Source: Corallococcus coralloides DSM 2259 | GTDB taxonomy: Bacteria; Myxococcota; Myxococcia; Myxococcales; Myxococcaceae | Direction: 5' to 3' | Length of the DNA stretch: 64,000 nt | Assembly (NCBI RefSeq): GCF_000255295.1 | Contig: NC_017030.1 | Coordinates: 8,220,328-8,284,327 of the forward strand | Shown: positions 1 to 9,858 of the stretch, one piece after another | How the letters are laid out: each line of letters starts with the position of its first letter | Position numbering within the stretch: the first letter of the stretch is position 1 | The notes under the pieces: model-generated | The model's input: the letters and a program-made list of their open reading frames with translations, nothing else | What the model was told of the DNA's origin: nothing | Database searches by the model: none | Program-made: the position numbers and the translations under genes

Positions 1-220
1 TGCCTCCGCCCGCGACGAGCACATAGCCACTGCGCAGCAGGGTGGCCGTGGCGTCCACGCGCACGGAGGCCATGGTGCCGGCGCTGCCCCATGAGGACGC
101 GTCCAGGCGCGAGGTGGAGGTGGAGGGAGGGTCAATGAATGACGGGGCTTCGGGGGCACAGGCTGTCGCGGACGCAAGCGCGAACGCGGCCAGCAGGCCG
201 TGAAAACGGATACGGGTCAT
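1..220 (-). CDS. Kelch-repeat lipoprotein, N-terminal part (runs off the window)
   Basis: Only the first 73 codons are present; the gene continues beyond base 1. The start is ATG at 220, preceded by a GAAGGA ribosome site about 10 nt upstream. The N-terminus is a lipoprotein signal: charged MTRIR, a hydrophobic run, then the lipobox ATAC with Cys21. After a Pro/Ser/Thr linker comes the motif ATLLRSGYVLVAGG, the typical first strand of the kelch beta-propeller proteins that are abundant in Myxococcaceae. Expected location is the envelope as a lipid-anchored, probably surface, protein. Ligand and function are unknown. The divergent neighbour starting at 352 is also a lipoprotein, with a 131 nt shared control region between them. 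Confidence 0.75.
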   Translation of the reverse strand, partial: MTRIRFHGLLAAFALASATACAPEAPSFIDPPSTSTSRLDASSWGSAGTMASVRVDATATLLRSGYVLVAGGG

Positions 221-351
221 CGAGGGGGACTTCCTTCACTTCATGGGGGATGCGGCTCTCACCGCATGGGGGGCGGCCCCTTAACCCAGACGAAGGAAAG
301 ACACCAAGCGGAATTCCTATCAATCATCACCCACAGGTATCATCGGGATTC

Positions 352-1275
352 ATGAGAATGATTCTCTCCGCCGCGCTGGCCTCCCTCCTGTGGGGCTGCG
401 GCGCGACCCAGCCCGTCGTCGAGACCCACTACCGCTCCCATTCCCTCCAGGAGCAGGGCGACCTCCGGGTCGGCGAATACATCTCCTCCGAGTGGTCACT
501 CCAGACCGCGTCCTATTGGATTGAAGGACCGGAAGGCCTGGTCCTCATCGACACGCAATTGCTGCCCTCCGCGCTGCGCAAGGAGCTGGCGTTCGCGAAG
601 AGCGTCACCGGCAAGGAGGCGAAGCTCGCCATCGTCCTCCACGCGAACCCGGAGAGCTTCAACGGCACGGCCCTCCTCAAGGAGCTGGGCGTCCCCGTCG
701 TCACCTCCGGCCCGGTGCGCGAGCGCATCCCCGCGGTCCACGAGAAGTGGGCACCCTCCCTCTTCAAGAAGTACTGGAACGGCCGCTATCCACGGGAGCC
801 CGCGCTCGCGGACAGCTTCGGTGACAGCACCCGCGAGCTGAGCGCTGCGGGCCTCACGCTGAAGGCCCACGTCCTGGGCGCGGGCTCCAGCGCGGCCCAC
901 GTCGTCGTGGAATGGGAGGGCCACCTCTTCACCGGCGGCCTCGTCGCGCGGGACACGCACACCTGGTTCGAAGGTGGCGACACCACCGAGTGGCTCCAGC
1001 GTCTGGAAGAGCTGCGCGCCCTGAAGCCGAAGTGGATCCACCCGGGGCGCGGCCTGCCCGGCGGCCCGGAGCTGCTGGACGCGCAGACCGCCTACATCCA
1101 GGCCGTGCGCGAGGAGGTGACCCGCGAGCGGCGCTCGGAGCACCCCAGCGCGGATCCGCTCGCGGCGGTGGAGGCGAAGCTGAAGGAGCGCTACCCCGGC
1201 TACGCCTACGCGCAGCTGCTGCCCCACGTGGTGCGCGCGGAGTGGGCCCGGCAGGCGCCCCGGCCCGGGCCCTGA
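352..1275 (+). CDS. MBL-fold (metallo-beta-lactamase superfamily) lipoprotein with altered metal site
   Basis: A 307-residue protein. Start chosen at ATG 352 (upstream in-frame codons read like non-coding DNA) because it gives a clean lipoprotein signal: hydrophobic residues 3-14 then LWGC with Cys16. The middle shows the MBL core: strand LVLIDTQL at 63-70, a motif-2 region at 95-104, an SAAHVVVEWEGHLFTGG segment at 180-195 and IHPGRG at 229-234. The usual zinc motif HxHxDH is replaced by HANPESFN (97-104), and the later Asp of the family is Gly in FTGGLV. Either metal binding is weakened or a different metal or ligand is used. It lies 4 nt from the convergent ABC permease. Hydrolase activity is inferred from the fold only; the substrate is unknown. 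Confidence 0.7.
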   Translation: MRMILSAALASLLWGCGATQPVVETHYRSHSLQEQGDLRVGEYISSEWSLQTASYWIEGPEGLVLIDTQLLPSALRKELAFAKSVTGKEAKLAIVLHANPESFNGTALLKELGVPVVTSGPVRERIPAVHEKWAPSLFKKYWNGRYPREPALADSFGDSTRELSAAGLTLKAHVLGAGSSAAHVVVEWEGHLFTGGLVARDTHTWFEGGDTTEWLQRLEELRALKPKWIHPGRGLPGGPELLDAQTAYIQAVREEVTRERRSEHPSADPLAAVEAKLKERYPGYAYAQLLPHVVRAEWARQAPRPGP

Positions 1276-1279
1276 GGAC

Positions 1280-2077
1280 TCAGCTGCTCGCGGACGTGTA
1301 GTGGCGGATGGACATCAACCACACCCACCGCGCCACCGCCGCGAACGCCACCGAGCCCACCACCGCGCCCACGAGCCACGTCCACGGCAGCCGGCCCAGC
1401 AGCGCCAACGCAGGGAAGGTGGTCATCAGCGCCAGCGGGATGATGAAGGTGAACACCCACGCCAGCGAGCCCCGGAACACCGAGGACGGCCACCGGGCCG
1501 CGTCGAAGATGGACGTGAACAGGTACGTGAGGTTGTCCACCTTCACCACGAAGAAGGCCGCGCTCACCACGAGGATCCACATCGAGTAGAGGATGAGCAT
1601 GCTCGTCCCGAGCAACACCAGCGACGCGAACACGCCCGGCAGCGACGGCCAGCGCCCCAGCGACACGAACGCGTAGACGAACAGCCCCACGCCGGACAGC
1701 ACGTTCACCGCTCTCCACGGCAGGAAGCGCTGCGTGGACACCAGGAACTGCGCGTCCGCCGGCTTGAGCAGCACGAAGTCCAGCGTGCCCTTGCGGATGT
1801 GCTCCACCATGCCCGTGAGGCTGGGGCTGATGGCGCCCTCCAGCACGCCCTGCAGCAGCGTGAACCAGCCCACCACCAGCAGCGACTCCTGGAACGTCCA
1901 GCCCTCGATGCTGGGCCGCGCGCCGAAGACGACGAACAGCGGCGCCAGCGCGGTGAACGTCCACGCGAGTGACGTCAGCCCCTCCGCCAGGAAGTCCGCG
2001 CGGTACTGCAACGCCAGCAGCCCGGAGGCCTTCAGCTGCACGCCCAGCAGGCGCAGGTAGCGCTTCGCGTTCACCAC
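1280..2077 (-). CDS. ABC-2 type exporter permease (second permease of pair)
   Basis: A 265-residue integral membrane protein with about six hydrophobic segments and no catalytic motif. The layout, including the cytoplasmic stretch with RKGTLDFVLLKPAD, matches the ABC2_membrane_6 (DUF990) permease family. It is the last gene of a minus-strand three-gene exporter: ATPase (2885-3895), permease (2082-2888), permease (this gene), with 4 nt to the preceding permease. The two permeases probably form a heterodimer in the inner membrane driven by the ATPase. Family members are annotated as drug or viologen exporters; nothing in the neighbourhood identifies the substrate here. Confidence 0.85.
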   Translation of the reverse strand: MVNAKRYLRLLGVQLKASGLLALQYRADFLAEGLTSLAWTFTALAPLFVVFGARPSIEGWTFQESLLVVGWFTLLQGVLEGAISPSLTGMVEHIRKGTLDFVLLKPADAQFLVSTQRFLPWRAVNVLSGVGLFVYAFVSLGRWPSLPGVFASLVLLGTSMLILYSMWILVVSAAFFVVKVDNLTYLFTSIFDAARWPSSVFRGSLAWVFTFIIPLALMTTFPALALLGRLPWTWLVGAVVGSVAFAAVARWVWLMSIRHYTSASS

Positions 2078-2081
2078 CGCC

Positions 2082-2888
2082 CTACCCTCCGAACGCCGCG
2101 AAGCGCGCCAGGCCCCGCCGCCAGACCGTCAAGGACACCACGCCCAGGCCCAACACCCACGTCCACTGCGCCCCGAGCAGCGCCCACGCGTCCTTCGCCG
2201 AATGAGCCCCGGTCATCAGCTCCACCGGCAGCCCCATCTGGTAGCGGAACGGCAGCCACTCCATGACCGTGCGCACGCCGGGCGGGAAGAACTCCACCGG
2301 GAACATGTACCCGGAGCAGACGAAGAACAGCACCATGTAGACTTCCATCAGCTTCTGGCTGCTCTCCAGGAACAGGCTCAGCGTGCCCAGCAGCACGTTC
2401 AGATAGAAGGTAATGAGCCACGCGCCCGTGATGCCCAGCGCGAACAGCCCCCAGCCTCCCAGCGACGTGGGCACGGCGCGCTCGGCGCCCGCCACCCACA
2501 GGCTGATGCCCAGCACGGGCAGGACGATGGCGACGCGCAGCGGGATGCCCGCCAGCACCTCCGTCGCGTACGCCAACAGGGGAGAGATGGGGCGTAGGAG
2601 CCGCATCGCCAGCGTGCCCTGCTTCACCTCGTAGCTGACCAGCCAGGCCACCCAGGAGCTGGTCATCTGCCGCACGCAGAAGGCCGCGAGGAAGTAGCCC
2701 GTGAACTCCGCCTGTCCGAAGCGGCCCACCGGCCCGCCGCGCGCCACCGCCGACCACAAGGCCAGCATGATGAGCGGCATGGTGGTGGCCAGCACCCAGA
2801 TGATCATCTCCGCGCGGTAGGCCACCGCCTCGGAGAAGCCGATGCGCAGCATGGTGGGCAGCGCCTTGAGGGCCGTGCGCAGGCTCAT
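2082..2888 (-). CDS. ABC-2 type exporter permease (first permease of pair)
   Basis: A 268-residue inner-membrane protein with about six transmembrane segments, of the same ABC2_membrane_6 family as its downstream neighbour; the shared cytoplasmic motif here is KQGTLAMRLLRPISPL. Its ATG at 2888 overlaps the TGA of the ATPase gene (ATGA), so the two are translationally coupled. The pairing of two distinct DUF990-type permeases with one ATPase is the standard composition of this exporter class. Exported molecule unknown. Confidence 0.85.
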   Translation of the reverse strand: MSLRTALKALPTMLRIGFSEAVAYRAEMIIWVLATTMPLIMLALWSAVARGGPVGRFGQAEFTGYFLAAFCVRQMTSSWVAWLVSYEVKQGTLAMRLLRPISPLLAYATEVLAGIPLRVAIVLPVLGISLWVAGAERAVPTSLGGWGLFALGITGAWLITFYLNVLLGTLSLFLESSQKLMEVYMVLFFVCSGYMFPVEFFPPGVRTVMEWLPFRYQMGLPVELMTGAHSAKDAWALLGAQWTWVLGLGVVSLTVWRRGLARFAAFGG

Positions 2889-3895
2889 GCGGACGCCGCC
2901 TCCCGGGCGGCCTCCGCCCGGCGCGCCTTGCCCTCCTGGAACAGCTCGCTCATCACCTCTTCCAGGGGCGCGTTCTCCACCGTCAGGTCCGTCACCGGCA
3001 GCGTGGACAGCGCGCGGCCCACCGTGGCGTTCACCGCGTCCTGCTGGACCTGGAGCACCGCCGAGCCCGGCTCATGCGACACCACCTTGCCCAGCGCCGT
3101 CAGCAGGCCCGCGTCCACCGGCTGGCCCAGCCGCAGCACCACGCGCTTCTCCGGGCGCACGCGCTGCACCAGCGCGTCCAGGCTGCCGTCGTAGGACAGC
3201 TGCCCCTTGTCGATGACGATGACCCGCGGGCAGAGCGCCGCCACGTCGTCCATGTAGTGGCTGGTCAGGATGAGCGTGGCGCCCGTCTGCTCGTTGTAGG
3301 CCTTGATGAACGCGCGCATCGTCACCTGCATGGACACGTCCAGGCCGATGGTGGGCTCGTCCAGGAAGAGCACCCGGGGGCGGTGGATGAGGGCCGCGGC
3401 CAGCTCGCACTTCATCCGCTCCCCCAGGCTGAGCTGCCGCGTGGGCTTGCCGATGAGGTCCCCCAGCTCCAGGAGCGACACCAGCTCCTCCAGCGTCTGC
3501 TTGTACTGGAGGCGGGGCACGTCGTAGATGGCGCGGTTGAGTTCGAACGTCTCCGACGGCGGCAAATCCCACAGCAGCTGCTGCTTCTGCCCCATCACCA
3601 GCATGATCTTCTTGAGGAACGCCTCCTCGCGTAAGCGGGGCACGTGGCCATCCACGGTGACTTCACCCTCGGACGGGTGGAGCAGGCCGGCGAGCACCTT
3701 GAGCGTCGTCGTCTTGCCCGCGCCGTTGGGGCCCAGGAAGCCCACGCGTTCGCCGGGCTTGATGTCGAAGGAGATGCCGTCCACGGCCTTGACGGTCGTG
3801 TAGCTGCGGTGGACGAGCGAGCGCAGGGCCGCCTTCAGGCCAGGCGGGCGCTTGTGGACCTGATAGTGCTTGCGCAGTCCGCGGACGGAAATCAT
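2885..3895 (-). CDS. ABC-2 type exporter ATP-binding subunit
   Basis: A 336-residue nucleotide-binding protein that powers the two permeases encoded next. Visible motifs in order: Walker A GPNGAGKTTT (55-64), Q-loop region around VMGQKQQLLWDLPP, signature LSLGER (155-160), Walker B VLFLDEPT (175-182), D-loop GLD, and H-loop TSH (211-213). After the ATPase core (about 1-235) a C-terminal extension of about 100 residues follows, as is common in ABC-2 export ATPases. First gene of the exporter operon; the start at 3895 leaves about 58 nt to the divergent Rsm22-type gene, so the promoters share this short gap. Confidence 0.92.
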   Translation of the reverse strand: MISVRGLRKHYQVHKRPPGLKAALRSLVHRSYTTVKAVDGISFDIKPGERVGFLGPNGAGKTTTLKVLAGLLHPSEGEVTVDGHVPRLREEAFLKKIMLVMGQKQQLLWDLPPSETFELNRAIYDVPRLQYKQTLEELVSLLELGDLIGKPTRQLSLGERMKCELAAALIHRPRVLFLDEPTIGLDVSMQVTMRAFIKAYNEQTGATLILTSHYMDDVAALCPRVIVIDKGQLSYDGSLDALVQRVRPEKRVVLRLGQPVDAGLLTALGKVVSHEPGSAVLQVQQDAVNATVGRALSTLPVTDLTVENAPLEEVMSELFQEGKARRAEAAREAASA

Positions 3896-3953
3896 GGCGG
3901 GATGGGTTTAACGCGGTCGCCTCCGGGTGGCGACCCCTGATGTGAAGGCAACG

Positions 3954-6348
<2,395 letters not shown>

Positions 6349-6355
6349 CGCACGC

Positions 6356-6382
6356 GGCCACGGGCCCTCGAGGCTCGTGGCC
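6356..6382. terminator. Inverted repeat between convergent genes
   Basis: An 11-nt arm GGCCACGGGCC and its near-complement GGCTCGTGGCC flank a 5-nt loop, with one wobble position. It starts 8 nt after the stop of the proline iminopeptidase and lies 30 nt from the stop of the M20 gene. There is no T-run, so it could stop or stabilise transcripts in either direction without being a classic intrinsic terminator. Confidence 0.5.
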
Positions 6383-6412
6383 ACGCCCTCGCGGCACGGC
6401 GCCACTCCCCGC

Positions 6413-7810
6413 TCAGCCGCGAGGGGTCAGCGACTTCGCCAGCTCCTCATAGAGGTGGATGGCGGAGCGGATGGCCTTCTCCCAGTCGCCCAGGTGCAGG
6501 CTCTCGTTCTCCGAGTGGGCGTACGTGTATGGATCCTCCACGCCGATGAGCAGCGCGGGCACGCCGCCCAGCTCCTTCGCGAACGGCTCCACGAATGGGA
6601 TGGATCCCCCGCACCCGATGGTGACCGGCTTCTTCGCGTAGCCCTTCTCCAGCGCGCGGAACGCCGCCTGGAAGGCCGGGTGCGACGAATCCGTGTACCA
6701 CCAGCCGGACGCCTGGTCCTCGCGGATCTCCAGCTCCAGGCCCCACGGGCACACCTTCTTCAGGTGCGCCACCAGCCGGCGCTGCACGTCCTCCGGATCC
6801 ATGTCCGGCACCACGCGGATGCCCACGCGCGCCCACGCGGACTCCACGATGATGTTGCGCGCGTCCTTGCGGCTGCTGGCCTGGATGGCGTTGATGGCCA
6901 GGCTCGGCTGGCGCCAGTTCGTCTCCCACGGATGACGCCCGCCGCCGAGCATCTGCACCCCTTCGCGGATGCCCGCCTGCTCGCGGAAGGTGGCCTCGTC
7001 ACCAGGCAGCGCCTGGATGCTCTGGCGCTCCGCGTCCGTCAGCGGCTTCACCTGCTCCATCACGCCCTCAATCGCGATGGAGCCATCCGCGTGCGTCAGC
7101 GTCGCCAGCATCCGGCACAGCGCCATCGCCGGATCCGGAATGGGCCCGCCCCACATGCCGGAGTGCACCGCCTGCTGCAGCCCCCGCACCTCCACGTCCA
7201 CCGTCACCAGCCCGCGCAGCGCCGTGGTGATGGACGGCAGGCCCGTGTCGAAGTTCGTCGTGTCCGTCAACACGATGGCGTCCGCCGCCACCAGCTTCGC
7301 GTGCTTCTGGAGAAATGCACCCAGGTGGTCACTGCCCGCCTCCTCCTCGCCCTCGATGATGACCTTCACGTTGAGTGGGAGTTGGCCGGTGCTCTTGAGC
7401 CACGCGTCCACGGCGGAGGTGTGCACGACGATGCCCGCCTTGTCGTCCGCCGCGCCGCGTCCGTACAGGCGGCCGTCGCGCTCTTCGGGCTCGAAGGGCG
7501 GGCTCTTCCAGGCCGCTTCGTCTCCCGCGGGCTGCACGTCGTGGTGCGCGTAGAGGAGGAGCGTGGGGCGGCCCGGCGCCTTGAGCACCTCGCCATAGAC
7601 ATACGGATGCGCGCCCTCGATTTCGAGCAGCTGAACGTTTTCAAAACCACGGTCCTTCAACAGGGCCGCGGTGGCCTCCGCGCTCTTGCGCACGAGGGAC
7701 GCGTCGAACCCGGGAAAGGACACACTGGGTATGCGTACGAGGGACTTGAGGTCCTCCAGGTACGCGGCCTTGTGGGACTCGAAATGGGACAGCGCGGGAT
7801 TGGTGGACAT
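6413..7810 (-). CDS. M20 family dipeptidase/carboxypeptidase
   Basis: A 465-residue zinc peptidase. ATG 7810 is preferred to GTG 7816 because AAGGGG sits 5 nt upstream of it. Metal-site motifs: YAHHDVQP (about 87-94), [10 protein letters not shown] (118-127, the bridging Asp and its neighbours), and [10 protein letters not shown] (the catalytic glutamate pair) about 30 residues further. A dimerisation domain lies between about 210 and 320, and a late [12 protein letters not shown] segment holds the C-terminal active-site loop. This matches the M20 dipeptidase group (hydrolysis of di- and tripeptides in the cytosol). Predatory bacteria feeding on protein would use it in the last steps of peptide breakdown; that role is an inference. 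Confidence 0.92.
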   Translation of the reverse strand: MSTNPALSHFESHKAAYLEDLKSLVRIPSVSFPGFDASLVRKSAEATAALLKDRGFENVQLLEIEGAHPYVYGEVLKAPGRPTLLLYAHHDVQPAGDEAAWKSPPFEPEERDGRLYGRGAADDKAGIVVHTSAVDAWLKSTGQLPLNVKVIIEGEEEAGSDHLGAFLQKHAKLVAADAIVLTDTTNFDTGLPSITTALRGLVTVDVEVRGLQQAVHSGMWGGPIPDPAMALCRMLATLTHADGSIAIEGVMEQVKPLTDAERQSIQALPGDEATFREQAGIREGVQMLGGGRHPWETNWRQPSLAINAIQASSRKDARNIIVESAWARVGIRVVPDMDPEDVQRRLVAHLKKVCPWGLELEIREDQASGWWYTDSSHPAFQAAFRALEKGYAKKPVTIGCGGSIPFVEPFAKELGGVPALLIGVEDPYTYAHSENESLHLGDWEKAIRSAIHLYEELAKSLTPRG

Positions 7811-7892
7811 GCCCACCCCTTAACCCAAAAGCCGAGCAGGCACGTGGGATGCGCACGCCCAAACGTCGCGCGTCTTATGTATCCTGCCACCC

Positions 7893-8267
7893 ATGCCTGG
7901 ACTACCTACCCTGCTGTTGGTGGATGACGACAGCTTCGTGCGTCGCATCCTCAAGGACGTCATCGCGGACACGGGGATCGACCTGCGGCTGCTGGAGGCC
8001 GCGGACGGGGAGGAAGGGCTGGCGCTGGCGGAGAAGGAGCAGCCGGCGGTGATGTTCCTGGACCTCTTCATGCCGAAGAAGAGCGGCCTGGAGGTGCTGG
8101 GCGCCATCAAGAGTGTCTCGCCGGAGACGCGCGTGCTGGTCATCAGCAGCATGGACGCGGAGCCTGTGGTGGAGCAGGCCATTGCCGCGGGGGCAATGGG
8201 CTTCGTGGGCAAGCCCTTCCATCCCCTGGAGATTGCCGCCGCCGTACGCCAGGCGCTCGCGTCCTGA
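7893..8267 (+). CDS. Single-domain response regulator (CheY-like)
   Basis: A 124-residue receiver domain with no output domain. Acidic pocket DDD at 11-13, phospho-acceptor Asp57 (FLDLFMP), switch Ser in VISS and Lys in GKPF are all present, so it should be phosphorylated. It is followed 16 nt later by the PilZ-domain gene, with which it probably forms a transcription unit. Such lone receivers act as phosphate relays or motility outputs; the partner kinase is not evident, though a histidine kinase is encoded at 9859-11463. Confidence 0.9.
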   Translation: MPGLPTLLLVDDDSFVRRILKDVIADTGIDLRLLEAADGEEGLALAEKEQPAVMFLDLFMPKKSGLEVLGAIKSVSPETRVLVISSMDAEPVVEQAIAAGAMGFVGKPFHPLEIAAAVRQALAS

Positions 8268-8283
8268 TTCCGCCGAGGTCCCC

Positions 8284-9615
8284 GTGTCGTCATCCGTTGT
8301 TGGTTACTGGGTGGGAGATTCGCTCGGCCGCGTGCTGGGCCCCCTGCAACTGCAAGCCTTCCGCGACCTCATCTCCTCGGGTCGCCTGAAGACGGCCGTG
8401 CGCGCGTCGCGCGACGGCACGAACTGGGTCGCGCTCCAGGAACTCCCGGAGGTGCGCGACCTGTTCACCACCGCGGCGCCCACGCCCTCCATCGAAAGCC
8501 AGCAGGCCGAGCGCCTGCGCAACCAGCTGCGCGGCCTGTTGCACCTGCCGCCGCACGAGGTGTTCGGGCTCAAGCCGCAGGCGTCGCTCGATGAGTTCCG
8601 GCTCGCCTTCTTCCGCATGGCGAAGCGCTTCTCACCAGAGCACCTGTCGTCGGATCTGCATCCGGAGCTGCGCAAGGTCTCCGTTGAGATCTTCGACTTC
8701 CTCTCGCGGCGGATCCGCGAGGCGGAGACGCTCTTCCTCCAGGGCGCGATGCAACCGCCCGCGCCCCCGCCGCCCCGCCTGGACATGACTGGCGCGCTGC
8801 CCTCCGCGCCGCTGCCGCTGAGCGGAACCGCGGTGCCCGCGCGTCCGCCGCCCGTGATGACGCCCCAGGCCGCCGCGATTCCGCCGACGCCTGTTCCGGG
8901 TTCCCTCACGCGTCCGCCGGCCGCCGCGATTCCACCGACGCCAGTGCCGGGCAGCATGACGAGGCCGGTGGCTGCCTCCATTCCGCCGACGCCCATGCCG
9001 GGCAGCATGACGCGACCGGCGGCCGCCTCCATTCCGCCGACGCCCGTGCCGGGCAGCATGACGCGTCCGGCGGCTGCCTCCATTCCGCCGACGCCCGCTC
9101 CGGGCAGCATGACGCGTCCGGTGGTCCCGCCCGCGCCGCCCCGGCCTCCGCCGGTGATGACGCCCACGACGCGTCCGGTGACGCCTCCGCCGCCCGCGCC
9201 GGCTCCCGCGCCGCCACCTCCCGCGCCCGTCCGGCGCCCCATGGCCGCCCCCGCGCCCTCGTATTCGAGCGCCGAGTTCGTGGGCCTGGAGCGCCGGTCG
9301 GACGACCGGCTCCACGCGGACGTGAAGGTGTCGATGAAGAACACGGGCATCTTCACCGACCACCGCATCATCAACCTGTCGTCGGGCGGCCTGTTCATCG
9401 GAACGGACCGGCCGCTGCGGTTGGGGACACAGGTGGAGCTGACCTTGCGCTTCGATGATCCGGAGCGCGTGATGACCCTTCGCAGCTCCGTCATCTGGGA
9501 GAACTCCCTGGACGACGGCAAGAACCCCCGCGGCTACGGGTTGCGCCTGAGCTCGCTGCGCGCGGAGGAGCGGGACTTCATCCAGCAGTACGTCCGCCGC
9601 ACCAAGAAGCCCTGA
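8284..9615 (+). CDS. GYF-like / J-like / proline-rich / PilZ multidomain protein
   Basis: A 443-residue protein; GTG 8284 is selected as the start directly after the response regulator. Residues about 5-65 (YWVGDSLGRVLGPLQ) resemble a GYF_2-type domain. Residues about 80-145 look like a DnaJ-type J domain, but the invariant HPD is Ser117-Pro118-Glu119, so Hsp70 stimulation is unlikely. Residues 150-330 are Pro/Ala rich and contain five 17-residue repeats (AASIPPTPVPGSMTRPA type). The C-terminus (about 335-440) is a PilZ domain with ERRSDDR and NLSSGGLFI, the arginine and NxSxxG motifs used to bind cyclic di-GMP. Likely a cytosolic c-di-GMP responsive adaptor, perhaps for motility or polarity. 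The function is not known. Confidence 0.8.
   Translation: MSSSVVGYWVGDSLGRVLGPLQLQAFRDLISSGRLKTAVRASRDGTNWVALQELPEVRDLFTTAAPTPSIESQQAERLRNQLRGLLHLPPHEVFGLKPQASLDEFRLAFFRMAKRFSPEHLSSDLHPELRKVSVEIFDFLSRRIREAETLFLQGAMQPPAPPPPRLDMTGALPSAPLPLSGTAVPARPPPVMTPQAAAIPPTPVPGSLTRPPAAAIPPTPVPGSMTRPVAASIPPTPMPGSMTRPAAASIPPTPVPGSMTRPAAASIPPTPAPGSMTRPVVPPAPPRPPPVMTPTTRPVTPPPPAPAPAPPPPAPVRRPMAAPAPSYSSAEFVGLERRSDDRLHADVKVSMKNTGIFTDHRIINLSSGGLFIGTDRPLRLGTQVELTLRFDDPERVMTLRSSVIWENSLDDGKNPRGYGLRLSSLRAEERDFIQQYVRRTKKP
8869..9123 (+). repeat. Five in-frame 51-nt tandem repeats in the PilZ-protein gene
   Basis: Five consecutive 51-nt units encode 17-residue repeats of the form AA(A/S)IPPTPxPGS(M/L)TRPx, residues 196-280 of the PilZ protein. 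Units 3 to 5 are nearly identical at the DNA level while units 1 and 2 are more diverged, suggesting recent expansion from the 3' side. The repeats form a disordered proline-rich spacer. Confidence 0.9.
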
Positions 9616-9648
9616 CAGGTTCCCGGGCGGGTGGCTTCCGCTCGGGGC

Positions 9649-9759
9649 CTAGAACAACTGGCCCAGGAAGACCGCGCCCATCGCCACGAAGGCGACCCAC
9701 ACGGCCATGACGGACTTCAATTCCAGGTCCCGGCGGTCCAACTCGTTCGCGAAGTTCAT
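9649..9759 (-). CDS. Small 36-residue single-pass membrane protein
   Basis: A short gene with the start ATG at 9757-9759 and a near-perfect ribosome site (TGGAGGAAAC, about 6 nt spacing). It encodes MNFANELDRRDLELK followed by a hydrophobic helix VMAVWVAFVAMGAVFLGQLF and then TAG. The charged amphipathic N-terminus plus one transmembrane helix is typical of small inner-membrane regulators. It is divergent from the histidine kinase at 9859 and convergent with the PilZ gene (33 nt apart). No known family is recognised. Support rests on the strong ribosome site, sensible codons and membrane helix; conservation was not tested. Confidence 0.6.
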   Translation of the reverse strand: MNFANELDRRDLELKSVMAVWVAFVAMGAVFLGQLF

Positions 9760-9858
9760 GGTGTTTCCTCCAGTGCTCAACGCCTTCCTCCCTTCCTACG
9801 GCGCACCCGCGCGGCGATTGCCTCCGGGCCTCCGTTCCCCTGGAACGAAAGGGCGGCG

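Noticed and set aside
139-351. Extension of the MBL-fold gene to an upstream ATG at 139
   Set aside because: It would overlap the divergent lipoprotein gene and remove the lipoprotein signal; ATG 352 gives a proper lipobox.
8869-9123. Direct repeats considered as a CRISPR array
   Set aside because: Units are adjacent without unique spacers, in frame, and encode a proline-rich peptide repeat.
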